Positions 27,485 through 39,100 of a stretch of DNA of 64,000 nucleotides are shown one piece after another. The notes under the pieces were generated by a model. The model worked only from the letters and a program-made list of their open reading frames with translations. It was not told the DNA's origin and did no database searches. A program made the translations under genes and the position numbers. How positions within the stretch are numbered: position 1 is the stretch's first letter; every line of letters begins with the position of its first letter. This stretch comes from Anoplolepis gracilipes. Lineage: Eukaryota; Arthropoda; Insecta; Hymenoptera; Formicidae. The stretch lies in assembly GCF_047496725.1 (NCBI RefSeq), contig NC_132979.1, positions 4,357,501 through 4,421,500 on the forward strand, given 5' to 3'.

Positions 27485-28497
27485 ATATATGAGATTACGT
27501 GAAGCGGTTCTTGGCACGTTTAACGAGTCGCTGATAACTGCCATAAGATATGAGGCAGTTGGTAACGAATTTCTCGGCGAGATTTTGCCACGCTGGACAA
27601 CGATAAAAGCGCTTTCTGGCGACGTGCCATAAATTTGTTAAAACGATGGATAAATCATCAGCGGTCGGCTATGGTGACTTTCATCTTGCGAAACGGAAGT
27701 TACTCGGAAACTGCAGCTCGTGTCATCCCAATGAATGAGTTGGGTATGAGATAATCTCTCGCGACACGAAAAGCGAATATTAAATGCGAGAGATGTTAAC
27801 GTAGAGATAATAAATTATTCATTTCGCACGTATTTTCGATCCTACTGCTTCGATATCAAAGGCGGCACCGTTTCTCGCCGACTCTATCTTTTTCTGAGTC
27901 TCTCGACGCCGGTACTCGGCGACTCTTTAAGATATAAAATCGACTAGATCGTAATGAATTCCGTCTCGTATGTGGACTTTTTCTCGATTTTACTCTCTCG
28001 CGTCTAACACTAGATAATGTTATATTCCATTTAAAATAATCTTAAGAGAGGGAGAAAACGCACGTTCGATGCATGCGTCGCGATGGGAAAGAGGAGGCCG
28101 AAAGATCGCGTCGCTCGATCGATCCCGCTGATTTGCATAATCGTATCAAATCGATGGACCTTCCACGATCCCTCTCGGAAATGGTCGCCCGAAATTATCG
28201 GCGTCCAAGCCGGACAGGCGAGCGAACTTTCTATGTCAATCTTCGCTCGCTTTGCTCTTTTCGGGCCTCGTATTATGTACCTTAAACGACTATATCACTG
28301 TTACGCCAATAACAAAGCCGCACGCTGTTTAAAATATTTTAAAGGATTTAATAAATCGCTAAAAAACATTGTTGTTCAATTAATTTAATTCCTTTCAGCC
28401 CATTTCCTAAAACAATGCCCTCGGAATTAAAAGTCTCAGAAATAATTGTCTTAATTTGTGTCTTTCATTTCCTATGTTTTAATATTTTTACATTTTT

Positions 28498-29005
28498 GAG
28501 AATTTAATATTTTTCTCAGATTTAATTGGTAGATTCCAAAATTATAAGAATTTCTAGAATTGCGATTCTTCGGATTTTAGTTTGTGCCATCTCTTTGTTA
28601 ATTATATTCTTCTGTTTTCCGATTTTCAAACTATTCCGATTTCTGAGAGTTTAATTTTTCCCCGATCAATCAGCAAATTTAAAATTCTAGGAATACCTGG
28701 AATCGCGATTCTAAAAATTTAGTCCGTACGACTTTTTTGCTGATTTTGTCCTGATACTTTTCCAATTTTCGAGAATTAAATTTTTCCAGTTTAGATTATC
28801 AGATTTAAAATTCTAAAAATTCTTGTAATTGCGCGATATTCTCTCTCGGAATTTTAATTCGCGTGCCATTTTTTTGTTAATTATGTTCTGATACTTTTCC
28901 GATTTTCAAGAGTTAAATCTTTCCAGGTAGTTAACATCAACAGATATAAAAATTCCTGAAATCGTGATGCTCTCTTGAAATCTTGATTTTAATTAATGAA
29001 TTAAT
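28498..29005. repeat. Degenerate tandem repeat, about 3.6 units of 126-147 bp
   Basis: Units begin near 28498, 28645, 28771 and 28918 with GAGARTTWAATWTTTYYC. Each continues with AAAATTCTAGGAAT-like and ATTGCGATTCT-like blocks, then TTTGTTAATTATRTTCTGAT and TTTTCCGATTTTC. The fourth is partial. The array lies between the two converging genes. Confidence 0.8.
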
Positions 29006-29229
29006 GGATTATAACGTAAGAAGTAACAAAGTATACTTTTTTTTCTTAAACGTTCATTTTTATTAGCGATAAATAAACTTACATATCTTTACAGTAACAA
29101 TGTCCCTTTCGTAACTCTCGGAAAATATGAGAATATCTATTCGCAATGTGTGATTCATATAGATCAAGACTTCCTTTTCGCTTGTCGCATTTGGTTGTTA
29201 ATTCCGCCTCTTGTCATCTTTGATTCAAC

Positions 29230-29271
29230 GATGAACGAATGAATGAACGAACGAACAAATGAATGAACGAA
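29230..29271. repeat. Tetranucleotide array (GAAC/GAAT)n
   Basis: Ten imperfect four-base units of type GAAY, with one GAACAAAT interruption. Confidence 0.85.
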
Positions 29272-30387
29272 CGCTTTAAAAAACTTAGTACGACACAAAC
29301 GGTATACGTACGTATTATTTTATACGATCATCGTCTACATTGCGTACGTTGTTGTACATGCGATCTCTACGTACAAGTCTTAAGTCTTACTTACTTATAG
29401 TCCTAACAATTAGCGAGCGTACAACAGCCGAACATGAGAGAAGAAGTGAACAACATAAGACCACTGCTGCTATAAGTATCATAATCGATTGATGCCTATC
29501 GGCTTATGAATTATGTATATGTATATATTATCAGATGTCCTTTCAAATCTTGATATTAGTTTTTTTTTGGACTATCTTTTTAAATTTCCTTAATCTGTCA
29601 TCCGGCCGATTCTCTGTCAACTGGTATTTACATGGTCCAAATTACGTGCGCTTCCCTTCTAACGTAACATCATCTATCCTTTATACCTGTCGATGTTAAA
29701 TACTCTATAAAATAATTATATGAAAATCTTTGTACAACATATATTTTATTTCGTAACCAAACTCGCATCAATGTCAATTAGTAGTGATACGTATTGATCG
29801 AATTTCATCACTTTGTCTATCTAATAGACAGATTTCTATAATCTAGAAAAAAATCAAAAATCGTTCATCCAACATTAATTGATTCCCGGATTATTGGTGC
29901 AATCGTGCTCAAGTCTTTGTAATTTTTAGACAAAATATTAGAATAATTTGGTACATCTTCGATTAAAGTTTAGTTTAATTTTTCTCCTATTTCTCAAAGA
30001 TTTAGCATTTTACTCTACTTGATTGATATTTTTCATCAATTCTATTGAAGCGTAGGACGCAACGATCTATCACGTTATTACATTTTTCAAGAAACCGACA
30101 ATATAACTGGACTCTTATTTGCAACTCGTTCATCATTTGCCGTCGTATTTTTTTTTGTATCGAAACTTAACTTATCGATCACAGCATAGATCGAGTTGCA
30201 TCGCGGATAAACAAACTTACGTTGAAAAAGAAGCGCAGTTTTATTGTATCATCGCATTGTCGGTGATACCAGTTAAGAAGAAAAAGCCTTCGTTTTGCAC
30301 AGTGTAAAACATTGGAGATCGTCATTCAAATATCTGTCCGATAGATACGACAAACTTGTCTCTTCTAACAAATTCTTAAATTAATAT

Positions 30388-30544
30388 TTTATTACAAGCC
30401 TCTCGTATTTATCGCACCAAATCACGGAAAGCAAGACACTAATTTTTTATTTTTTAATTTTCGTACTTTTAGTACATATCTTAATAAATTTTTTTATTGT
30501 TTGAAAATATTCAGGCAATCTCCAATGTCTTAACACGTTTTATT
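30388..30544 (-). terminator. Candidate poly(A) signals of the fusion gene
   Basis: Minus-strand AATAAA occurs at 30544-30539 and 30393-30388, about 1.4-1.6 kb after the stop. I did not see a nearer one. The 3' UTR would be long; this is weak evidence without transcripts. Confidence 0.25.
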
Positions 30545-31976
30545 CGCGAAAAGCGTATACGTTAATTCCTTACGCATCGCGTGCGTGCGTGAGTACCTCT
30601 CTCCTTCTCGAAGTTCATGCAGGTGAGAATTCGTCAAAACCTTTACCTCTCGATATAGTCCTTTCGCATCTTTACCTCGATAACTAAAATTTAATCGAGC
30701 GATTATGCTTCTTAAAAACGGACTAACCGATTCAACAAATGATATCGTATCCAATTCACCTGAGAAATGACGTTCCGCAAACCGACAAATTTTCTCGATA
30801 GATCATTTGAAGGACGCATTTTTCTGACCGCAAAAAATAACGCCTATCGTCGTACTATCGAGAAAGTCAAAAATACATACTGTCAAAAATGCGCATTAGA
30901 AAAAGTCATCAAAAAAGATCGAAGGAGTTGATCATTCCACAAAACTTCTCAATCGCGAGATCTCAATGATCTTAAACATTAGAGCGATGCCAAGGTGGCA
31001 ACGTATCAAATAAAAAAGAGATGTATATGTATATAAAAAAGATATAATTGTATCGTGGAACGATCTTTTTTCGGTCGAGGTTTTGGCTTTCTCACGAAAC
31101 TATTTCCGGTCTCCCTGCTGCATGACTTCTTCTCTATAAGATATATAACACATAATATCTGTCTCAATATTAAGCAGCTATCGCTTATCGCGTCTCTCAA
31201 GCATAGTGTCCCTTGATACGTCGTATACGTGACGCCCTATTTATCGTCCCGTGCCAACGATCGACGTGACATGACACAACGGCGCGACGCGCCGTCGATT
31301 ATTTTGTCCTTTATCGGTTCATCGATCGATTATCATTCTATCATATCTCTGCGTAAAGCAACTGATTAGCTGCCGATACGCTTAACTATCCATAAGCGAA
31401 CAAGTTTCTTATTCATCGTAAACACAAAAGAGGACTTATATCATTCTTACATTATCGTCGTTCAAGTAAATAACATTTTGTCAGCCACATCTCTTACTTT
31501 CCTTTTTTACTCTGAAAAATGTTCATCTAATTTTCGGAAAGCAACTCTTCATATCCGAGATAATGATTCGATAATATTCAATTCGATAATAGCAACTCGT
31601 TAATAGTCATTTCTCGAGTAAGACGATTATTATTCACCGCAATGATTTCACTTTTCAACGATTGATGTGGCGACTTATTCTCGCCAAGATGCTCGCGCGA
31701 GCAGGGATTACACACGCGAATAATGTTAAGGAAACACGGGGAATATTCTTCAAAATTTCCTTCGCAAAACTGCTGCGTTTAAATGCTTCCTCCTCCATCG
31801 TCTCAATTACTGTGCTCGACGCATCTTTGATCGTTGGCTTTAGCGGCAGCGACCGCGGCTGCGAAGCGCAATCGTCTTCTCCTAACAAGAGCGAACGTCG
31901 ACGTCGGACACCTGCGACGGGGACGCGAGGATGAGACCGCGTGACGATCGGGATCCCATCTCGCGACGGGCCCGCC

Positions 31977-32345
31977 TCAGAGCACGGGCTCTTCGTCAGT
32001 TTCGTCATTCTCGTCGGTCTGTTGAGACGAGGAAGTAGTCGCCATGGAATTATTCGTCTTGGTTCTTCGATGTCGCTTCTGTTGATTACTGATATTGCTG
32101 CCATTACTATTACCACCACCGCTTGTGCTGCTACAAGTGCTGCTTATGCTGCTGCTTATGCTGCTGCTGGTGCTGCTACTCGGACTCATAATATTGTTGC
32201 CGCCGTTGCCACCGCATGTCAAATCGAAGGTAGTGATTTGCCCGTGAGCAGTTATCAAGGGCCGTAGAGCCGTGCGTACGGACCAATGTAGTCGGGGATA
32301 TGCGCGTTCCTGCTGGAGCATCAACTCCTTTCTTCTATTTTGTTT
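31977..32345 (-). CDS. Fusion gene, last exon (TtcA-like C-terminus, Ser-rich tail)
   Basis: Acceptor ATATTACAG; 122 codons and TGA at 31977-31979. Begins KQNRRKELMLQQERAYPRLH and then SVRTALRPL, which matches the C-terminal helices of TtcA proteins and confirms the join. A Ser/Thr/Gly/Asn tail follows, then an RRTK basic patch, and it ends DETDEEPVL. The serine run is coded by an imperfect AGC/AGT-type trinucleotide repeat, so its length may vary. Confidence 0.85.
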   Translation of the reverse strand, partial: KQNRRKELMLQQERAYPRLHWSVRTALRPLITAHGQITTFDLTCGGNGGNNIMSPSSSTSSSISSSISSTCSSTSGGGNSNGSNISNQQKRHRRTKTNNSMATTSSSQQTDENDETDEEPVL

Positions 32346-35300
32346 CTGTAATATATGAGAAAAAATGAAAATCAATCAATAAAAATATATCTACTTATAT
32401 GACAGTGTGATAATAATTTTTTAAACCGTGATAGTTGAATTTAATACTATGCCTCTATCTATGACTCATTATTTTCAAAAACATTTCTAAAAGATATGAA
32501 GACTTGAATTTTACCTCAGATAAAGTTTTTAAATCCTGCGAGATTGGAAGCTTTTTACTTTCAGCAAACTGTCTTAATGCTTTCTCCCGTACGTAGATGA
32601 ATGGTCGAATAACCCTGAGATCCTCTCGACGTATATAGTAATGAGCTTTCATGGTTTTCAACACGCCACCGTGTAATACCGAAATGAGGAAACTCTCCGT
32701 AAGGTCGTCCAAGTGTTGACCGAGCGCTAGTACATTATATCCATTACGTTTTGCCAAAGAATACAATTGCGTCCTGATCGATCTATCGCAGAAACTGCAA
32801 GTACCGCTAGCGATGCTAGCATCCAACGGATTGTCAACGTTAGCGTTTGTCGAGTCTGTTACTTGTTCCTCATAAAAATAAGGTATGTCCAAGGCTTTTA
32901 AATAACTCATAATTTCCAAAGGATCAAAACCACCTGTATCAACAGTGGCTGCGCCAATCTCAAAGTCAATCCCCTTCGACTTAGCATAAAATCTGTATTG
33001 ATGCAGAGTATGCAGAAGGGATAGCGAGTCCTTGCTGCTCGCTGAAAGACAAACTAGAACCCTGTCGTTGTCCCGGATCATATCAAATTCTTGCATAGCC
33101 TCCACTGAAGGTTTCCAGACATTTTTTGGTGGGCAGTGCCATTGAGTTCGCGGAAATTCGATTCTTGATTCATTGTCCTCAAAATTATTCTCCTGACCAT
33201 CGCCTTCTTCCTCTCTCAAATCACTCGTACACTCCTCGTCTTCCGAGAGATTGTCGTTTTGACGCGTCTGTTGTTTACTACCACTCTTAGTCGACAGACT
33301 TATCATCGACGTCGTCCTAGGCTTTCGACCGTGACTGTTGGCAGAATTGGATTCAGCGCTGCTGCTTCGTTTTAGATCCAACGAGTCTATCGATTTATCA
33401 CTCTCGTGAAAGGACAGGTTTATACCGCTGTCTTGAGAACTGACCGAGTTCACAGCCGAATAGATCTTCGGTAGGATCTTCCGAGCGTCGCCAATGTCAA
33501 GGCCGCCACGTCCTTCCTGTGGATCATCATCCACATAATCATCCACATCATTCTCCACTTCCTCATCTTCGGTCTTTGAACGATTGCGCACCATCTGCTC
33601 GCTCTCGGATGGTTTCATCACATAAATGACCGTCTCGTCTGAAGAACATTCACTGGACATCTTGCTTTCCTGTTGCGACAGTTCGCCAACCTTGCTGGTA
33701 ATCTCAATCTGGCCACTTTTTCTGGAGCTTGAAAGACGCGGGGATGCCGATGATGGAAGTACGATTCTTCCTCGATCGGGTGAACCGCATCCGTTTGAAG
33801 AAACATCGGAAGTGGAAGCATCCGGAGAATACCTGTGAAGTCCATCAACGGCGTTCACCATGCACCTGTTAAAAAATTCACAAATATAATATATTATACT
33901 ATTATATAACACTTTTTAATTTATGTAATAATATTTAATAATAATGAAAGAAAGAGAACTACCTTATCTCGGATTTAACTTCGCTCGCCATTTCTTTCGA
34001 GAATTCCATCAAATATTCGGCGATATCACTGGCTGTGAATGAATCATGCCTCAATTGTTTATCTTCCACAAATGTTTGATTAACCATGCTGTGAGCTCGC
34101 GAATGGTGTTGCGGTGTATTTTCGGATGTATTTGTCTCCGACAAAGCGTCATCGACTTTAGAAATAACTTCCCGGATCTCTGATTTGATTTCCGTTGCTA
34201 ATTCTTTAGTCATTTCCTTTACGTAAGCGCTCAGATCATCCTCGGATCTCTGGCTCATGTTTGTGGAGATAGGTGACAATCTACCACCACCTACCAGCCT
34301 CTCGGTATAATCGCTGGTCGATGAATACGAGGACGGTGGTGATGCCGGATTATGATTATAGCTCAAGGAGGAAATCGAATGACTCGGACTAGCAGCAGAA
34401 TCCAATTCCAGGGAATTCAATTCCGTCTGACTGCTGCAGCTGCAGTGGAGACGTCTCTGTTTCGATGAACCGTTTGTTGTACTCAGTCCCAAACTAGTCA
34501 AAGTTTGCGGGCTCAAGGGAAGCGGCGGAATCGGCGAGGACGCCGATGCGGTACCGACGCGATTTCCTGCAACGTTGCATCCGTCAGTAGTGCTCCCCAG
34601 AGAATTGCATCTAGCGCGTCCGACATTGGTCGCGTCTATCAATTCCCTCTGCTCTTTTGTCGGTCGAGCGGCTGTGTGAGATCCCAAAACCGAGGTAGTC
34701 ACGGCCTCGCCCACCGCGAATCTGACTGGCATTGGTGAATTCGGACATGTAGCGGGTGATCGAGGTCCACCGAAGAAATTACTATGTTCATTTTGATTCG
34801 AGCTTTCCTCTTCGCTGTTGCTCGATGACGATGGTTGACTCAGTTCGATCGTAGTCGCGATCATAGCTCGCCTAACTGTGCTCAGCGCCGGTAGACTACG
34901 GTGTCTCGGTGAGGTTGATGAGATGAGCATATTACCCGTGCGCGGAATGTCGCTGTTTAGTCGTCTGATGCCGTTGGTCAGCGTTAGACAATTCACCAGA
35001 CTGTCATGACACGTGATGGCATTTGTGCGATTATATCTGTTCCATGCTAACAACGGGTTGAACGGTACGTCCTGTTTGACATTCTGCGAATTTCCCAAGA
35101 GAAGATCCTGCGCCTCGCTCGGCAACATAAACCAACGTAACGCTTCCATACGCTGGCACATAAAATTGAAACTCTTGTCGATCTGCAACGGATATCGCTG
35201 AGCCATTTTACGCGCGCGGTTGAAGATGTTACGGGCAGTTTGTAGACAATCGCCATAAGTCTGCGGAAAAACGCCGGAACCAGAAACTCGCCTCTCCGTG

Positions 35301-36143
35301 GCACTCATTTTACCGTCCGTGTATCTGATCGAGCCTAACCACTTGCGTTCTTTGAAAACGCTGTTGGTATGATGCCGCCATTCACCGGTATCAGGATTCA
35401 GCACGTATTGAGGCAACAATTTCCAGCCCTCAGTAGCTACCATCTTGAGAGCTTCCAATACGAAGGCAACTTCCGCCTCGGTCATAAAATAGGGAAAAGA
35501 TAGCCTGGCGAAGCCTGGCCTGAGACCCTCCGCGGTGGTCTCCTCGGTGCCGTTACGTTGTCTAAAATAAAACAGTATGGATTAAATTCTTTACACAATA
35601 TGCATGACACTTTTATCAAAAATAGAACCTTGCGCCAAGTTAGACGCGGCGATTTGCCGCGCGGTTGACGTAACGTCTATTTCTACGTCTATTTCTCGCG
35701 TCCATTACGCGAAATTACACTGCAAAGTTTAATAGACAACTACTTCCTGCATTGTCAATCTATACAATGTACGTAATCTTCCGCACGTGCCACGGTACCG
35801 TTCAATACAAGCGATGAAAGTAATGACCATTGAAATTGATATAATGTGAGTTATTCAGATTTCTGATCATTTTTACGTTTATTTATAAGAATAAAAATAC
35901 CATTTATGTCAAATATAATCGACATCAAAGAATGAAACAAATCTTCCTTCGTTATGGACTTATTTTTTAAGTTTATTAAATCAAACTTGATAATAATAGT
36001 CATTAAAAGTGATAATTATCAAGTTATCATATAAACCAGATAATGATAGTTATCAAGTTACTGTATAAACAGTACAAAATTTTTCAATGTTTATTCTAAG
36101 ATTTTAGAACTAGATTGTCAATAATTCAAACAAATACTTCAGC

Positions 36144-36190
<47 letters not shown>

Positions 36191-39100
36191 CTGATAAAAA
36201 TTGTTTTCACATTCATATTCGACTTACATTGCAATAAATTTATAGTCTATTGAATAAAATTATTCATCAATTTCGAATATATATATATTTTTTCTAAGTC
36301 TATCGCAGAGAAAACTGATTTTATGGAAATGAATATTTCTTAAGTAAATAATTAAATTTAATTCAATAAAAAAATCGAAACATACCCTTCCAAGAGGATG
36401 CTTTCGTATTCTTTGGCAAGTTCCTGGTCGATCCCCATCAGATCGTGAGCATAACGACCCGCACAAGCGCATCCTCCTCGCGCCTGAATACCGAATACGT
36501 CGTTCAGGACGGCGCAGACAAAGTTATGGTGTAGAAACGTGCCGCGAGGATGGCGCACCATGAAAGAGAAGATGGGCAGTCGCTTTACGTTCTGCGACGA
36601 GCTGCCTAGTAGAATCAATTCCGGGATTGTACGCACGTGGGATAAAACTTGCCTGAAAAGAGAAAGCGATCATTCAGTATTGCGCAAAACTATCCATATA
36701 CCATGTAACTATGCAAAGATAATAATCGACGAATTCACGAAATTGCAGATCTCATTGATTATGTATACAGAATATTTTATATAAAGACAATGCTCGATAC
36801 ATGTAAAAATCTCGTAACATCCATGTAAAAATCATGAACTTTCTTTTTTTTTAGCATTTTTGGAAATCCATCATTTTCAATATTTTATTTTTTAATCAAA
36901 TTATTCTTATTGTAAAGATTTAAACAATAATATTATAAAAATCATCATCTACTTCTTTTCTATTAAATATGCAATACGTGCGTAACCGGTATTATCATTA
37001 TCTTTGTAAGAATAATAAATTTTTTCTTTTAACATTTTTAGAAAAGCATCGTTTTGGAGGTATTTTACTTTTCAATCAAGCAATCCTTGTAACTTAATCA
37101 GTAATATTATAAAAATTACCATCAATTTCTTTTTTATTAAATATGCAATACGAGGGTAATACATAACATTGAGTAATTTAACAAAATAGAGAAAGAGTTT
37201 TCCTTAGAAATTTTGTTAGGCTTTTAAAAGAACAACGTCGAGATATTCACGACGATACTTCCTTAAAGTCAAATGAGCATGTCGAGATACTCGCGTGACT
37301 TTATGGTGGTTGAATGTAGACTGTATAATGAGAATAAATTACATAAATAACGTCTGTTTTGTTTATATTAGAATATTTCGTTGGTCTAAAGAAATTTATT
37401 TTACTAATTTGTCTTATTAATTTTAATACAATTTCTTCAAGTATTTTATTATAAAAAGATAAATATATTAACATTAAAATTTAATTACCTATAATAGACT
37501 TAATTAGATAGAATTATTAAAATTTTTTACACGAAGAATCGAGAAACAGCAAGTGTAATGTATTAACATATTAAAAAATGACATATCTCGAAAACGATTT
37601 TGTCAAAAAAAAATGTTTATTTTTTGTCAAAGAATACGATAGTACCGAATAAAACAATTTGTAGATTAATGCTATATTTATATTCATAATATCTTTGATT
37701 TATTGTTGAGACTTGTAAAGATAGCTCCCCGAAAGAAAGAAAATTATGAATCGCGAAGAAAAAGAGAGCACTAAGAACCCTCCGTCACTTTCTATGCGAG
37801 CTGTTCTTGCTCGACAAACAGGAAGACATTTGCGGCAAGAAAATTATTCGAAACAACTAGCATTGATTTGTTTCCTGGACGGTGCGAAAAAAATGAGCGA
37901 TATCTTGCATAATCCGCGGCAATTTCGATCACGCAACAACCGCGCTCCTAAGCACGGCCTCAAAGAAGCGAGATCGCTCACCTAGAAATCTTATCCTGCC
38001 GAGCGACAATCGCTCTCGGCGTGACGTTCTCTTTCAGCTGCACTGCCAGTCCGCATCTGATGCTCTCGACCACACCAGCGGTACCGCTCTCCTCTCGCAG
38101 CTCGGGATCATGATGATAACGATGAGAGTCTCTCATGTCCTCTGCCTCGACATCCTCTCGCAGAAGCCAGCGTTTGGTCACGAGTATACCGGGTGATTGC
38201 ACGCCGCCGATGAATTTGTGACCCGCGAAAATGATGGCGTCCTTGTGCACGGCGGTCTCCCCGACCCCGGGTAAATGTGGATTCATGTCGATCTGAATAT
38301 ACGGCGCTGGAAATACGATAGAATATAACGTTAATAATTCGCTCGTCGTCATCACGCTTTTATTCCGCTATCAAACTTGCCTATCGCATTCGTTATATAA
38401 CGCGAGAGCGCGCTTACATAAAAAAACATATTATGTCATCAATAATAATATTTTAAGTATCTTAATTGTTATTTACATTTACATGTATCTTGTATGGCAA
38501 AACACATAATTTATGCACGATGAATCGGAGCATAGGTTTTAAGACTTTTTGCATCGAAATTAGCACGACACAAAATTATCGAAGTATATCTGGTTTTTAC
38601 AACCAGCTGATTAATTACTCCTTGTTTTTCTTTCTCGTAGCTTGTATCGGAGATTATATTACAGCGGCTAATCACATCGGATCGCAACCGGTTCTCCTCT
38701 ATCCTCGTTCATGAGCATTACCTGCAGTGGTGTAATCCCACACGCTAAGCGCGCCGTATTGGTGCAGCAGGAGGGTCGTCGCGACGTCATCTGCCAAAAC
38801 CCCTGTTATGCAACTGGCAGCGCTGAAGCATCCAATCATTTGCGCAACGCCCTCGCTCCGCATTCTAGTCAGTCCTCGTTCGAGATCATTCAGATCTAGA
38901 AAGCCCTCCCGGGTCTCGGAAACTCGTATTATCTGTAAAGGGGTTTAATTGATTCTATCAACGACTCGTCGCGACAATAACGCGACAAGTATGCCCGCAA
39001 TTAGACGGCTAAAAAGGACGATCAAGAGTCGGTCTGGACTATTTTAAGTTAAAGGCTATTTGAAAATTATCGTGCCTTGAAAATATTTATAGGGAATGTT

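Larger units (their letters stand above)
26848..31976. other. Intergenic/3' UTR space between two converging genes
   Basis: The plus-strand gene stops at 26847 and the minus-strand gene at 31977. The gap holds candidate poly(A) signals for both, the degenerate tandem repeat at 28498-29005 and a (GAAC/GAAT)n tetranucleotide array at 29230-29271. I see no third gene. Confidence 0.6.

Noticed and set aside
34505..35304. Opposite-strand and shifted frames over exon 6 of the fusion gene
   Set aside because: Shadows of the real minus-strand coding exon.
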